Assembly (NCBI RefSeq): GCF_015277855.1
Contig: NZ_CP063812.1
Coordinates: forward strand, 1,364,001-1,428,000
DNA from: Microbacterium cremeum
GTDB lineage: Bacteria > Actinomycetota > Actinomycetes > Actinomycetales > Microbacteriaceae
Direction: 5' to 3'
Length of the DNA: 64,000 nt
Shown here: positions 34,705-44,507 of the stretch, piece after piece
Position numbering within the stretch: the stretch's first letter is position 1
How the letters are laid out: each line of letters starts with the position of its first letter
The notes under the pieces: generated by a model
Told to the model about the DNA's origin: nothing
Databases searched by the model: none
The model's input: only the letters and a program-made list of their open reading frames with translations
Program-made: the position numbers and the translations under genes

Positions 34705-35103
34705 CTACGGCGCGACGACCCAGCAGGAGTTCACGAAACCCGTCGTGGCGAGTGCCGTCGTGGGGATCACTTCGCGCAGGGCCCGCGCGTGCAGCTCGGA
34801 GGCCGGGATCTCGACCACGCGCCAGCCGACGACGCCGTGCTCCTCGTCCTGGGCCTCGATGGCGCAGGCCACGTCCCGCCCGGGGGGAGAGGTGATCTGG
34901 AAGCCGAGCGAGACCGAGTGCTCGTCGACGACCTCGAACGACGTCGTGTCGGCGTCGACCGCGTCGAGCGTGCCCTGCACGACCGACCAGCCGACGTATC
35001 CGACCGCCGCGACGGCGACCAGGGCCCCGAGGGCGAGGAACCAGCGACGGGCGGGGGAGCGGCGGCGACCGTACCGGTCGTCGAGCATGTCCTGCGTCGT
35101 CAT
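34705..35103 (-). CDS. DUF4307 membrane protein
   Basis: 132 aa: MTTQDMLDDRYGR followed by an Arg-rich stretch, one helix (about 24-44), then an outside beta domain with two cysteines (DVACAIEA and VNSCWVVAP) that probably form a disulfide. The family regularly lies near greA and uppS in actinobacteria; role unknown. AGGAGAGG precedes the ATG. Confidence 0.88.
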   Translation of the reverse strand: MTTQDMLDDRYGRRRSPARRWFLALGALVAVAAVGYVGWSVVQGTLDAVDADTTSFEVVDEHSVSLGFQITSPPGRDVACAIEAQDEEHGVVGWRVVEIPASELHARALREVIPTTALATTGFVNSCWVVAP

Positions 35104-35138
35104 GCCTCTCCTGAGTCTCGGGGGATGTGCCGGAAGAT

Positions 35139-35144
35139 TAGGCT
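35139..35144 (+). promoter_or_regulatory. Putative -10 of the small membrane protein gene
   Basis: TAGGCT, about 78 nt before the ATG, so a leader is present. Confidence 0.4.
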
Positions 35145-35221
35145 GGTATCCAGGCTATGCGCTCCTGTGCACGGCCCACGACACCCCGACCGCTCGCACG
35201 GCGAGCAGAGCGAGGACACCC

Positions 35222-35521
35222 ATGCACCACGCGATCGCCGCACTGGCCCACGCCGCGGCGACCCCGTCGCCGACGCCGACCCAGCCGGATCCCGAACTCG
35301 TGACCCCGGGCGTGTGGGGGTTCGTCATCACCGCGCTGGTCGCCCTGGCGGTCGTGCTCCTCGTCTGGGACATGATGCGCCGCATCCGGCGCGGACGCGT
35401 GCGCGCCGACATCCAGGAAGAGCTGGATGCCGAGGAGCAGGCCGCGCGTGCGGTCGAGGCGACCGACATCGACGACCAGCGCATCGACCCGGACGACGAC
35501 GAGCCTCCTGCGAGGCGCTGA
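35222..35521 (+). CDS. Small membrane protein
   Basis: 99 aa. A short Pro/Thr-rich outside start, one helix (about residues 30-50, WGFVITALVALAVVLLVWDM), a basic RRIRRGRVR stop-transfer, then an acidic cytosolic tail. GAGGA lies just before the ATG. No family recognised; similar small proteins are common in Microbacteriaceae between DUF4307 and hemolysin III genes. Confidence 0.7.
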   Translation: MHHAIAALAHAAATPSPTPTQPDPELVTPGVWGFVITALVALAVVLLVWDMMRRIRRGRVRADIQEELDAEEQAARAVEATDIDDQRIDPDDDEPPARR

Positions 35522-35572
35522 GCCGCGGCATCCGTCGCCGGCCGACCGACCGCGCGGCCGCGCGGCGCCGGC

Positions 35573-36316
35573 TCAGCCGGGGAGTCCGAGCGAGGGCGAC
35601 AGCGGGTCCAGCGCGATGAGCAGGCACGCCGTCCAGTGGCAGAGGAAGGCCAGGACGGTGCACACGTGGAAGATCTCGTGGAAGCCGAAGTGGCCGGGCC
35701 ACGGATTGGGCCGCTTGAGCGCGTACACGACCGCGCCGCCGGTGTAGAGCAGACCCCCGACGATCACGAGGATCATCATCGCCGCGTTCGCCCGGAACAG
35801 GTCGGGAAGGTACATGACCGCCGCCCACCCCAGAACGAGGTAGAGCGCGACGTAGAGCCAGCGTGGCGCGTGGATCCAGAAGACCCGGAACAGGATGCCG
35901 AGCAGGGCGCCGCTCCACACCAGCACCAGCAGCAGCAGGCCGTTCTCGGGCGGCAGCGCGAGCGTCGCGATCGGCGTGTACGTGCCGGCGATCAGCAGCA
36001 GGATGTTCGCGTGGTCGATCCGCTTCAGGATCGACTTCGTCTTCGGCTTCCAGTTGAAGCGGTGGTACATCGCCGAGTTGCCGAACAGCAGCAGCGAGGT
36101 CGCCATGAAGACCGCCGACGCCCACTTCGCGGGCGCGCCCTGGGCGAGCACGATGAGCACGACCCCTGCGGCGATCGCCACCGGGAACGTCGCGGCGTGG
36201 ATCCAGCCGCGCCACGTCGGCTTGAGGTCGGGCGTCGCCGCGTCGACCGCGGCGGCGTCCATGAGCGGCAGCACGGGGACTTCGGGGGCCGAGGGAAGAC
36301 GGCGACGGCGGCTCAT
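35573..36316 (-). CDS. Hemolysin III / PAQR-family membrane protein
   Basis: 247 aa with seven helices. The PAQR metal motifs are present: FGNSAMYHRFNW (Ser, His), IDHANILLLIAGTYTPI (Asp), and FHEIFHVCTVLAFLCHW (His pair). Bacterial members are often called hemolysin III but are probably membrane hydrolases or lipid-homeostasis proteins. ATG 36316 is selected because TACGCT lies 6 nt upstream; the longer in-frame start at 36367 is before that -10. Confidence 0.9.
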   Translation of the reverse strand: MSRRRRLPSAPEVPVLPLMDAAAVDAATPDLKPTWRGWIHAATFPVAIAAGVVLIVLAQGAPAKWASAVFMATSLLLFGNSAMYHRFNWKPKTKSILKRIDHANILLLIAGTYTPIATLALPPENGLLLLVLVWSGALLGILFRVFWIHAPRWLYVALYLVLGWAAVMYLPDLFRANAAMMILVIVGGLLYTGGAVVYALKRPNPWPGHFGFHEIFHVCTVLAFLCHWTACLLIALDPLSPSLGLPG

Positions 36317-36322
36317 GTGCCC

Positions 36323-36420
36323 AGCGTAGGCGGCGACGCATGCCGTGAGCGGAACATGAGGTCCCACGGGTGCTGGAACCCGGTGTCAGGCTAGGGACCC
36401 CGGCCGCCCGGGGGTAGCGT
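36323..36420. promoter_or_regulatory. Divergent leaderless promoters of the hemolysin III gene and uppS
   Basis: Minus: TACGCT (36323-36328), 6 nt before ATG 36316. Plus: TAGCGT (36415-36420), 6 nt before GTG 36427. Confidence 0.6.
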
Positions 36421-36426
36421 AGGCAT

Positions 36427-37212
36427 GTGGCGCGTGGTTCGGCGAACGAGGGCAGAGGGCCCCTTTATCGCCTCTACATCAACCGGCTGCGTCGACGCCT
36501 CGATCCGGCGACGGTCCCGCGCCACGTGGCGATGATGATCGACGGCAACCGTCGCTGGGCGCGCCAGCTCGGCTACACCTCGGCCGCGCACGGCCACCGG
36601 GCCGGAGCCGCGAAGATGCGCGAGTTCCTGCGCTGGTGCGACGACGTCGGCATCCGCGTGGTGTCGCTCTATCTCCTCTCCAACGACAACCTGCGCAAGC
36701 GCGACTCCCGCGAGCTGTCGGACCTCATCGAGATCATCGCCGAGCTCGCCGACGAGGTCTCGCACGAGCGGGACTGGCGTGTGAAGCACGTGGGGCGCGC
36801 CGACGCGCTGCCCGCCGATCTCGCGCGCGTGCTCGCCGAGGCGGAGCGCCGGACCGCTTCCCACCGCGGCCTGCACGTGAACCTCGCCGTCGGCTACGGC
36901 GGCCGCGGCGAGATCGTCGACGCGGTGCGCAGCATCATCGCGCAGCATCAGGTCGAGGGCGGGTCGCTCGACGAGCTCGCGGCGAGCCTGACCCCCGAGC
37001 AGATCGGCGAGCACCTCTACACCGGCGGGCAGCCCGATCCCGACCTCGTCATCCGCACCTCGGGCGAGCAGCGCCTGAGCGACTTCCTGCTGTGGCAGTC
37101 CGCGCACAGCGAGTTCTACTTCGTCGAGGCGCTCGGCCCGGATCTGCGCGAGGTGGACTTCCTCCGCGCGATCCGCGACTTCGCCTCGCGGGATCGCCGG
37201 TTCGGCGGATAG
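36427..37212 (+). CDS. uppS: Isoprenyl (undecaprenyl/decaprenyl) diphosphate synthase
   Basis: 261 aa cis-prenyltransferase making the lipid carrier for cell-wall precursors. Motifs MMIDGNRRWARQLG (catalytic Asp), HRAGAAKMREFLRWC, YLLSNDNLRKR, and RTSGEQRLSDFLLWQSAHSE near the end. Chain length cannot be read from sequence. GTG 36427 is leaderless. Confidence 0.95.
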   Translation: MARGSANEGRGPLYRLYINRLRRRLDPATVPRHVAMMIDGNRRWARQLGYTSAAHGHRAGAAKMREFLRWCDDVGIRVVSLYLLSNDNLRKRDSRELSDLIEIIAELADEVSHERDWRVKHVGRADALPADLARVLAEAERRTASHRGLHVNLAVGYGGRGEIVDAVRSIIAQHQVEGGSLDELAASLTPEQIGEHLYTGGQPDPDLVIRTSGEQRLSDFLLWQSAHSEFYFVEALGPDLREVDFLRAIRDFASRDRRFGG

Positions 37213-37256
37213 ATCCGCGCGAACGCCGGACCGGACGTTCTGCCAGAATGATCCGC

Positions 37257-38378
37257 GTGACGGATCTGGACTCGTATCAGGCGTCGTTCGATGGGGAACC
37301 GGGGTATCTCGACTGGGCCGCGTTCGGACCGCTCTCACCCGCTGTGCGCGTCGAGGCGCAGGCCGACACCGAGCTGCTCGGCTCCGGCCGCCGGACGAGC
37401 ATCGACCTCGTGGCCGATCACGTGCGCGAGGCGCGTGAGCTGGTCGCCGAGCTGATGGGGGCCGATGCCGCCCAGGTGGTGCTGCAGCCGTCGACGACGT
37501 ACGGTCTCATGCACGCCCTCTATGGCCTGTCGGGCGGACTCCTGCTGGGCCGAGGCGAGTTCCCCAGCCTCACCGTCGCGGCCACTCGCGCGTCGGAGGC
37601 GCTCGGCGCGATCCGCCTCCAGTGGCTGGAACCCGCCGACGGGCTCATCACCCCCGACGTGGTGCGCGAGTCGCTCACCGACGACACCAGCGCACTCGCG
37701 GTGAGCCTCGTCGACTTCCGCACCGGATACCGGGTCGACCTCCCCGCGCTGCGCGAGGTGATCGGCGACCGGCTGCTCATCGTGGACGCGATCCAGGGGT
37801 TCGGCGTGGTGGATGCCGACTACTCCGTCGCGGACGTGGTGTGCGGCCACGGCTACAAATGGCTGCGCGCCGGCCGGGGCACCGGCTTCTCGTGGTTCGG
37901 CGAGCGCGCGCTGGAGCGGATCGCGCCCGTCCTGTCCGGATTCCGCGGCGTCGACGGCGATCTGCCGCTGGACGCCGTCCCGGCGCCCTCCGCGTCCGCG
38001 CAGGCCTTCTCGGTCGCCGGCCCCGACACGCTCGCCGCGGCGCGCCTCGCTTCGGCACTGCGCGATGTCGCGGACGTCGGCGTGCCCACGATCGAGGCCG
38101 AGCTGCTCGCCCGCACCGCCGACGTCATCTTCTTCGCGGACCGCTACGAGGTGCCGGTCATCACGCCCCGCGAGCCCGAGCGCCGGGCGGGCATCGTCAC
38201 GCTCGAGCCGGCCGCTCAGGACGCCGCCCCGCTCGCGGCCTCGCTCGCCAACCACGGGCTCACCGTGACCGCGCGGGCCGGCCGCATCCGCGTCTCTCCG
38301 CACGTGGGCACGGGCGCCGACACGCTGCGGCTGTTCGGCGACGCGCTGGCGGCCTTCTCCTCCGCACGCGTCTGGTGA
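37257..38378 (+). CDS. Class V aminotransferase-fold PLP protein
   Basis: 373 aa. [30 protein letters not shown] (Asp contacting PLP) and [15 protein letters not shown] (Schiff-base Lys) define a class V aminotransferase/cysteine-desulfurase-like fold. It lacks the extended cysteine loop expected of IscS-type desulfurases, so kynureninase-like or epimerase-like chemistry is possible. GTG 37257 lies 7 nt after CAGAAT (leaderless). A terminator follows at once. Confidence 0.85.
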   Translation: MTDLDSYQASFDGEPGYLDWAAFGPLSPAVRVEAQADTELLGSGRRTSIDLVADHVREARELVAELMGADAAQVVLQPSTTYGLMHALYGLSGGLLLGRGEFPSLTVAATRASEALGAIRLQWLEPADGLITPDVVRESLTDDTSALAVSLVDFRTGYRVDLPALREVIGDRLLIVDAIQGFGVVDADYSVADVVCGHGYKWLRAGRGTGFSWFGERALERIAPVLSGFRGVDGDLPLDAVPAPSASAQAFSVAGPDTLAAARLASALRDVADVGVPTIEAELLARTADVIFFADRYEVPVITPREPERRAGIVTLEPAAQDAAPLAASLANHGLTVTARAGRIRVSPHVGTGADTLRLFGDALAAFSSARVW

Positions 38379-38381
38379 GCT

Positions 38382-38408
38382 CCGGATGCCGCAGGTCGCG
38401 GCATCCGG
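38382..38408 (+). terminator. Terminator after the aminotransferase gene
   Basis: Perfect 11-bp stem CCGGATGCCGC/GCGGCATCCGG with a 5-nt loop, followed by AAATTC. The arms are head-to-head copies of the GGATGCC word. Confidence 0.75.
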
Positions 38409-38583
38409 AAATTCACCAGCGCGTCACCTCGGCGTGCGTGTCGTGCGCACGCGATGTCGGCAGGTCGACGTACGTTCATCACATCGGGCAGAGCGCCCGG
38501 TCGAGTCGGCCTTCCGGATCGCGACTCGTGGCCCATGGTCGACTCGTGACTGCCGGGTTCTCCACCCGGGGCGGGAGTGGGTT
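38409..38583 (+). promoter_or_regulatory. Long leader region of the PhoH gene
   Basis: 175 bp without a gene. It contains two direct copies of GACTCGTG (38522-38529 and 38541-38548) and a hairpin CCGGGT/ACCCGG (38553-38569) just before the GGGAG ribosome site. No certain -10 is seen. A regulated leader is possible. Confidence 0.35.
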
Positions 38584-39939
38584 GTGACCACACGAGCACC
38601 ACACAAGCAGCGCAGTCAGGATCTCGAGCGGGTTGCGGAGCAGGATCAACAACTCCGCACCTATGTGATCGACACGTCGGTGCTGCTGAGCGATCCGCGG
38701 GCGTTCTTCCGCTTCGCCGAGCACAATGTCGTGATCCCGGTCGTGGTGGTCACCGAGCTCGAGGGCAAGCGGCACGACCCCGAGATCGGGTACTTCGCGA
38801 GGCAGGCGCTGCGGCATCTCGACGAGCTGCGCGTCGAGCACGGTCGGCTGGACTTCCCCGTCCCCGTGGGCGAGGGCGGCACGCTGCGGGTGGAGCTGAA
38901 CAACACCGACGCGACCGTGCTGCCGTCGGGGATGCGCCTCGGAGACAACGACAGCCGCATCCTCGCGGTCGCGATGCACCTCGCCCAGGACGGGCAGGAG
39001 GTCACCGTCGTCTCGAAGGACCTGCCGATGCGCGTCAAGGCCGCCTCGCTCGGCATCACCGCCGAGGAGTACCTGGCCGAGCAGGCGATCGACTCCGGCT
39101 GGACCGGGATCGCCGAGCTCGACGTGTCGGGCGACGACGTCAGCGACCTGTACGAGAGTGAGATCGCGGTCAGCGAGGACGTCCGCGGTCTGCCCGTGAA
39201 CACCGGCCTCATCATCCACTCCGAACGCGGGTCGGCGCTCGGCCGCGTCGTCGGCGACGGCGAGTACCGGCTGGTGCGCGGCGACCGAGAGGTGTTCGGC
39301 CTGCACGGGCGCTCGGCCGAGCAGCGGATCGCGATCGACCTGTTGCTCGACCCCGAGGTCGGCATCGTGTCGCTCGGCGGCCGGGCCGGAACGGGCAAGT
39401 CCGCGCTCGCACTGTGCGCGGCCCTCGAGGCCGTGCTCGAGCGGCAGCAGCAGCGCAAGATCATCGTGTTCCGGCCGCTGTTCGCCGTCGGCGGGCAGGA
39501 GCTCGGATACCTGCCGGGCGACCAGCAGGAGAAGATGAACCCGTGGGGGCAGGCGGTCTTCGACACGCTCGGCTCCGTCGTGTCGGGCAACGTGCTCGAC
39601 GAGGTCATCGAACGGGGCCTGCTCGAGGTGCTGCCGCTCACGCACATCCGCGGCCGCTCGCTGCACGACGCGTTCGTGATCGTGGACGAGGCGCAGTCGC
39701 TCGAGCGCAATGTGCTGCTGACGGTGCTCAGCCGCATCGGGCAGAACTCCCGCGTCGTGCTCACGCATGACGTGGGCCAGCGCGACAACCTCCGCGTCGG
39801 ACGCCACGACGGCGTCGCCTCGGTGATCGAGACGCTCAAGGGCCACGGCCTGTTCGGTCACGTGACGCTCGTCCGGTCGGAACGGTCGGCGATCGCGGCG
39901 CTCGTGACCGACCTGCTGGAGGCCGGCGAGCTCGCCTGA
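38584..39939 (+). CDS. PIN-PhoH fusion protein (PhoH2-type RNase/helicase)
   Basis: 451 aa. The N-terminal PIN nuclease domain ([12 protein letters not shown], then [11 protein letters not shown], acidic metal ligands) is joined to a PhoH ATPase domain with Walker [12 protein letters not shown] near residue 268, IVDEAQSLE (Walker B) and HDVGQRDN. PhoH2 proteins unwind and cut RNA, and mycobacterial relatives are linked to growth control. GTG 38584 with GGGAG upstream is favoured over much earlier in-frame starts. Confidence 0.93.
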   Translation: MTTRAPHKQRSQDLERVAEQDQQLRTYVIDTSVLLSDPRAFFRFAEHNVVIPVVVVTELEGKRHDPEIGYFARQALRHLDELRVEHGRLDFPVPVGEGGTLRVELNNTDATVLPSGMRLGDNDSRILAVAMHLAQDGQEVTVVSKDLPMRVKAASLGITAEEYLAEQAIDSGWTGIAELDVSGDDVSDLYESEIAVSEDVRGLPVNTGLIIHSERGSALGRVVGDGEYRLVRGDREVFGLHGRSAEQRIAIDLLLDPEVGIVSLGGRAGTGKSALALCAALEAVLERQQQRKIIVFRPLFAVGGQELGYLPGDQQEKMNPWGQAVFDTLGSVVSGNVLDEVIERGLLEVLPLTHIRGRSLHDAFVIVDEAQSLERNVLLTVLSRIGQNSRVVLTHDVGQRDNLRVGRHDGVASVIETLKGHGLFGHVTLVRSERSAIAALVTDLLEAGELA

Positions 39940-39942
39940 TCC

Positions 39943-39998
39943 CCGCTTCGCTCGAGCGGGCGAGAGGGGCCGGGATGCCGCATCCCCGCCCCTCTCGC
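39943..39998 (+). terminator. Double hairpin terminator after the PhoH gene
   Basis: CCCGCT/AGCGGG (39943-39961) then a perfect 11-bp GCGAGAGGGGC/GCCCCTCTCGC (39960-39998) with an inner GATG/CATC. The two share two bases, so they are alternatives or fold in sequence. Confidence 0.7.
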
Positions 39999-40124
39999 GC
40001 CGTCTCGCCCCCTCGTGCCCGGCCGGCTGCCGGTCGGCATGAAAGAAGTCTCATCCCCTCGCGGTGCGTTGAGCCTCGCGCGTCTGTCACCATGGTGGGG
40101 GAGCGATTTCCGGAGGGGGAGAAC

Positions 40125-40784
40125 GTGGACGCACGCACGGGGCTCGTGATCGGTGGCATGGCCACCGTCGCGGCGAGCGTCGCCGTCGTCTGCGTCGTCG
40201 CCCTGACGACGCCGGCCGCTCTGGCCGACTCGCCCGGATCGAACGTGGCGTCGGCGCGCGTGCTCGTTCCAGCCGGCGCGTCGACGTCGCCCGAGGTCGC
40301 GGCTCCGGTGGCCGAGGCCGCTCCGGAGGCCGTGGTCGTGGAGGCGCCCGAGCCCGCGGTCGTCGAACCCGCCTCCAGCGACGACGCCGCCCGCGTGACG
40401 CCCCCGCCGGTGAGCTCGGTGACCCCGGCCGAGCCCGCGACGCCCCCGAACGCGAAGGCGGCCGTCGAGGCCTCGGTGAAGGCCGGCTCGTGGGACGCCG
40501 TCATCGCGTGGGCCCTCGCCCACGGCTGGTCGCAGGAGCGCATCGACGAGTGGATCGACCGTCTCGAGACGGAGCGCACCGCAGCCTCCGAAGGCGGTCG
40601 GCCGGGCGAGGAGCAGCAGGCGCCGCCCGCTCCGCCCGCCCCGGGTCTGGTCGCACCCGACCCCACCCCAGAACGTCCCGCCAATGCGGGTTCGACCGCT
40701 GACCGCACCGAGTCCTCGGACTCGTCCCGCGGCGGCGCGAAGAAGGATCGATCGCGCGATTCCCCAGACAGACGCGATCGGTAA
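40125..40784 (+). CDS. Secreted Pro/Ala-rich protein, unknown function
   Basis: 219 aa. A signal peptide or signal anchor (helix about residues 6-30, ending TTPAALA-DSPG) is followed by an Ala/Pro/Glu/Val-rich stretch. A small helical piece (AVIAWALAHGWSQERIDEWI, about residues 125-145) comes next, then a Ser/Arg/Asp-rich tail. GTG 40125 is chosen over ATG 40092 because GGAGGGGGAG lies just upstream. It is convergent with the two-component genes. No family recognised. Confidence 0.65.
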   Translation: MDARTGLVIGGMATVAASVAVVCVVALTTPAALADSPGSNVASARVLVPAGASTSPEVAAPVAEAAPEAVVVEAPEPAVVEPASSDDAARVTPPPVSSVTPAEPATPPNAKAAVEASVKAGSWDAVIAWALAHGWSQERIDEWIDRLETERTAASEGGRPGEEQQAPPAPPAPGLVAPDPTPERPANAGSTADRTESSDSSRGGAKKDRSRDSPDRRDR

Positions 40785-40787
40785 ATC

Positions 40788-40852
40788 GGCCGGATCCCCC
40801 AGTCCGGCCTTTCCCAGCCCCCGGTGTCCCCCAACACCGGGGGCTTCTTCGT
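40788..40852 (+). terminator. Two terminators after the secreted-protein gene
   Basis: GGCCGGA/TCCGGCC followed by TTT (40788-40812), then a perfect 11-bp GCCCCCGGTGT/ACACCGGGGGC (40817-40844) followed by TTCTTC, the most canonical intrinsic terminator here. It separates the gene from the convergent response-regulator gene. Confidence 0.85.
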
Positions 40853-40867
40853 GCGGTCGCGCGGCGG

Positions 40868-41524
40868 CTACTCCCAGCGGTAGCCGGCGCCGCGCACGGT
40901 GACGATGTGGTCTGCGCCGAGCTTGCCGCGCAGATACCGCACGTACACGTCGACGACGTTCGAGCCCGGGTCGAAGTCGAGTCCCCACACGCTGCTGAGG
41001 AGCTGCTCGCGGCTGAGCACCCGGCCGGGATTGCGCAGGAACTGCTCGGCGAGCGAGAACTCGCGCGCCGACAGGTCGATCTCCCTGCCGCCGACCGAGG
41101 CGCGACGGGCGAGGATGTCGAGGGTGACGTCGCCGTGCGAGATCGCCACGCCCTGCTGCGGCACGTTCTCGCGCAGCCGCGAACGCACTCGCGCGAGGAG
41201 CTCCTCGAAGGTGAAGGGCTTGGACACGTAGTCGTTCGCGCCCGAGTCCAGGCCCTCGACGGTGTCGCGCGTACTCGAACGGGCGGTGAGCATGATCACC
41301 GGGACGCCGGAGCCCCGCGAGCGCAGCTCGCGCAGCACCTCGAAGCCGTCCATCGTCGGCAGGCCCACATCCAGCAGCACGAGGTCGCCATCTCCGCGGA
41401 GGGCGGCCTCGAGGGCCTCCGCTCCGTCCTCGATGACGATCGTCTCGTATCCGGCGGATTCGAGCCCGCGGCTGACGAACGCGGCGATGCGCGGCTCGTC
41501 CTCCACGATGAGGATCCTGGTCAT
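40868..41524 (-). CDS. OmpR/PhoB-family response regulator
   Basis: 218 aa. Receiver domain MTRILIVEDEPRIAAFVSRG with phospho-acceptor Asp52 (LLDVGLPTMDG) and Lys102 (VSKPF), then a winged-helix DNA-binding domain ending DVYVRYLRGKLG and VRGAGYRWE. The ATG overlaps the stop of the histidine kinase gene, so kinase and regulator are co-translated. The kinase-first order is the less usual one. Target genes unknown. Confidence 0.95.
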   Translation of the reverse strand: MTRILIVEDEPRIAAFVSRGLESAGYETIVIEDGAEALEAALRGDGDLVLLDVGLPTMDGFEVLRELRSRGSGVPVIMLTARSSTRDTVEGLDSGANDYVSKPFTFEELLARVRSRLRENVPQQGVAISHGDVTLDILARRASVGGREIDLSAREFSLAEQFLRNPGRVLSREQLLSSVWGLDFDPGSNVVDVYVRYLRGKLGADHIVTVRGAGYRWE

Positions 41525-43029
41525 CCTGATGCCTCTCGTTGCAGCACGACGTCGCCGGCCCTGATAGGCGCGGGCAGCTCCACCTCCGCGGGAGGCAGGT
41601 GAATGGTGAACGTGGCTCCGCCGCCCGGGGTGTCGGTGACGTCGCAGTGGCCGCTGTGGCCCTTGGTGATCGCGTCGACGATCGCAAGGCCGAGCCCCGA
41701 GCCGCCCACGGTCCGCTTGCCGTGCGCGCGGTCGAACCGGCGGAAGATGCGCACGCGTGCGCCCGGTGGGATGCCGGGGCCGTGGTCGCGCACCCACAGG
41801 TGCGTGCCTTCGGCATCGATCGCGCTGCCGATCTCGATCGGGGAGCCGGCGGGCGTGTACTTCGCGGCGTTGTCGGCCAGTTGCAGCCATGCCTGCAGCA
41901 GCCGGTCGGTATCGCCGGAGGTGATGCCGTCGGCGTGCGCCTCGACCGTCCACGCGTGACCCGGGATGACTGCCACGAGTTCGCCGACTCGCGCCGTGAG
42001 CGCGGCCACGTCGACTTCGGCCATGGTGTAGGCGTCCGCCTCGGCGGCCGCGAGCTGATCGATGTCCTCCACCAGGCGCGCGAGCCGGTCGAGCTCGGCG
42101 ATGCCGATGTCGCGCGCGGACGCCACGTCTGCCGCGTCGCGGGGGTCCATCAGCTCGAGGTGCCCGCGCACGATCGTGATGGGCGTCTTCAGTTCGTGGC
42201 GCACGTCGTCGAGCAGCTGCCGCTGCACGTCGACCGAGCCCTCGAGCCGGTCGAGCATCGAGTTGACGGTGCGCGACAGGTCGGCGATGTCGTCGTTGCC
42301 GTGGGGTGAGAGACGCCGCGAGAGGTCGTCGATCGAGATCGCGTCCGCCGTCTCGCGCAGGTGCCGGATCGGGGAGAGCAGTCGGCCGGTGACGAACCAG
42401 CCGACGACGCCGATCGCCGCGAGCACCGCGATGGCCGCGACCACGTACGTCGTCATCGCGAGGGTGACCGGCTGCAGTTCGCCGCCGAGGTCGATCGCAC
42501 GGATGTACAGTCCCTGCCGCGGATCGCCGGGCATCGAGACCGGGATGGCGATGTAGCGCAGCGTGCCCTGCTCGGTCACCGCGGTGCCGCTCTTGGCCGT
42601 CCCGTCGGCGGTCTCGGCGATCACGCGGTCGATCAGCTCGTCGTTGCGCGAGATGTCGAACCCCGACAGCGTCTGCGGCACCCAGCGGGGCGATCCGTCG
42701 AGCAGGGCCAGCGACGCCTCGCCGCGCGCCGGCACGAGCCGTGCGACCACCGCCCGGAGGTACTCGTCGATCGAGGCGAAGTCGTTGACGTCGAGCTCCT
42801 CGGTCGCCTGATTGGCGCCCTCGCCCGCTTCTTCGACCTGCGGGTCGTCGGCGAAGTCCTGCAGCCGCTGGACCTGGGCCGCGAGGCGGTCGTTGACCGC
42901 CTTGATCGCCTGCTCACGCTGCACGAGGAACGTCACGCTTCCCACGATCGCCAGGCCCACGCACGCGACCGCCAGGATCGCGGCGAGGATCCTGACGCGG
43001 GCGGGTATCGGGCGGGGCGTGTGGGCCAC
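41521..43029 (-). CDS. Sensor histidine kinase
   Basis: 502 aa. Two membrane helices (about 12-36 and 188-214) enclose a ~150-residue outside sensor domain. HAMP follows (SPIRHLRETADAISIDD), then the H box DVRHELKTPIT with His278, N box QLADNAAKYTPAG, and ATP-lid glycine motifs HGPGIPPG and GGSGLGLAI. Signal unknown. GTG 43029 lies 6 nt after GATAAT (43036-43041), so the pair is leaderless and separately transcribed from fumC. Confidence 0.94.
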   Translation of the reverse strand: MAHTPRPIPARVRILAAILAVACVGLAIVGSVTFLVQREQAIKAVNDRLAAQVQRLQDFADDPQVEEAGEGANQATEELDVNDFASIDEYLRAVVARLVPARGEASLALLDGSPRWVPQTLSGFDISRNDELIDRVIAETADGTAKSGTAVTEQGTLRYIAIPVSMPGDPRQGLYIRAIDLGGELQPVTLAMTTYVVAAIAVLAAIGVVGWFVTGRLLSPIRHLRETADAISIDDLSRRLSPHGNDDIADLSRTVNSMLDRLEGSVDVQRQLLDDVRHELKTPITIVRGHLELMDPRDAADVASARDIGIAELDRLARLVEDIDQLAAAEADAYTMAEVDVAALTARVGELVAVIPGHAWTVEAHADGITSGDTDRLLQAWLQLADNAAKYTPAGSPIEIGSAIDAEGTHLWVRDHGPGIPPGARVRIFRRFDRAHGKRTVGGSGLGLAIVDAITKGHSGHCDVTDTPGGGATFTIHLPPAEVELPAPIRAGDVVLQREASG

Positions 43030-43035
43030 ACCCTG

Positions 43036-43041
43036 ATTATC
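43036..43041 (-). promoter_or_regulatory. Leaderless -10 of the histidine kinase gene
   Basis: GATAAT on the minus strand, 6 nt before GTG 43029. Confidence 0.6.
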
Positions 43042-43076
43042 CCGCCGCGACGGATCTTCCGGCACTCCAGACCTGA

Positions 43077-44471
43077 TCAGCCCGGGTGCGTCATCGAGAG
43101 GAGGTCGAGCTTCTCGTCGAGCTGCTCGAGCGTCAGGTCGCCGCGCTCCACGTGGCCGAGGTCGATCACGGCCTCGCGCACGGTGATCCCCTTGGCCACC
43201 GCGTGCTTCGCGATCTTCGCCGCCGCCTCGTAGCCGATGAGCTTGTTGAGGGGCGTGACGATCGAGGGCGACATGCCGGCGAACGCGGCGGCACGCTCGA
43301 CGTTCGCCTCGAGACCGTCGATGGTCTTGTCGGCGAGGAGCCGCGACGCGTTGGCGAGCAGCTCGATGGACTCGAGCACGGCGGTTCCCATGACCGGGAT
43401 CGCGACGTTCAGCTCGAACGAGCCGGACGCCCCGGCCCACGCGATCGTCGCGTCGTTGCCGATCACGCGCGCGCACACCATGAGCGTGGCCTCCGGCACG
43501 ACGGGGTTGACCTTGCCGGGCATGATGGACGAGCCCGGCTGCAGGTCGGGGATGTGCAGCTCGCCGAGTCCGGTGTTGGGCCCCGAGCCCATCCAGCGCA
43601 GGTCGTTGTTGATCTTGGTCAGCGACACCGCGATGGTGCGCAGCGCGCCGGATGCCTCGACGAGGGCGTCGCGGTTGGCCTGCGCCTCGAAGTGGTCCTT
43701 GGCCTCGGTGATCGGCAGCTCGGTGTCGGCGACGATGAGCTCGATGACCCGCTGCGGGAAGCCGAGCGGCGTGTTGATGCCGGTGCCCACGGCGGTGCCG
43801 CCGAGGGGCACCTCGGCGACGCGGGGGAGGACCGCCTGCACGCGCTCGATGCCGAGGCGGATCTGGCGGGCATAGCCGCCGAACTCCTGGCCCAGTGTGA
43901 CCGGGGTGGCGTCCATCAGGTGGGTGCGGCCGGACTTGACGACCTCCTTCCACGCTTCGGCCTTCGCCTCGAGTGCGACGGCGAGGTGGTCGAGTGCCGG
44001 GATCAGGTCGTCGATGAGCTCCTGGGTCACTGCGATGTGCACCGAGGTCGGGAACACGTCGTTCGAGGACTGCGAGGCGTTGACGTGGTCGTTGGGGTGC
44101 ACGGGGGCGCCGAGCGCCTGCGTGGCGAGCGTGGCCAGCACCTCGTTCATGTTCATGTTCGACGACGTGCCGCTGCCGGTCTGGTAGACGTCGATCGGGA
44201 ACTGGTCGCCGAACTCGCCCGCGATGATGCGGTCGGCGGCACCGGCGATCGCGTCGGCGATGCGGGCGTCGAGCGTGCCCAGCTCCTTGTTGGCGATCGC
44301 CGCCGCCTTCTTGATGCGGGCGAGGGCCACGATCTGGGCGGGCTCGAGCGGGTCGCCCGAGATCGGGAAGTTCTCGACGGCGCGCTGGGTCTGCGCGGCG
44401 TAGAGGGCGTTCTTGGGCACGCGCACCTCGCCCATGGTGTCGTGCTCGATGCGGTACTCGGTGTCGGTCAC
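43077..44471 (-). CDS. fumC: Class II fumarate hydratase
   Basis: 464 aa. It hydrates fumarate to malate in the TCA cycle without an iron-sulfur cluster. Motifs [46 protein letters not shown] and the superfamily signature [13 protein letters not shown] choose GTG 44471 with AGGA upstream rather than GTG 44486. It lies 36 bp after the beta-carbonic anhydrase gene in the same direction. Confidence 0.97.
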   Translation of the reverse strand: MTDTEYRIEHDTMGEVRVPKNALYAAQTQRAVENFPISGDPLEPAQIVALARIKKAAAIANKELGTLDARIADAIAGAADRIIAGEFGDQFPIDVYQTGSGTSSNMNMNEVLATLATQALGAPVHPNDHVNASQSSNDVFPTSVHIAVTQELIDDLIPALDHLAVALEAKAEAWKEVVKSGRTHLMDATPVTLGQEFGGYARQIRLGIERVQAVLPRVAEVPLGGTAVGTGINTPLGFPQRVIELIVADTELPITEAKDHFEAQANRDALVEASGALRTIAVSLTKINNDLRWMGSGPNTGLGELHIPDLQPGSSIMPGKVNPVVPEATLMVCARVIGNDATIAWAGASGSFELNVAIPVMGTAVLESIELLANASRLLADKTIDGLEANVERAAAFAGMSPSIVTPLNKLIGYEAAAKIAKHAVAKGITVREAVIDLGHVERGDLTLEQLDEKLDLLSMTHPG

Positions 44472-44507
44472 GTCGTTGTTCCTCACGTGTCGGTACAGGG
44501 TCGGGGG

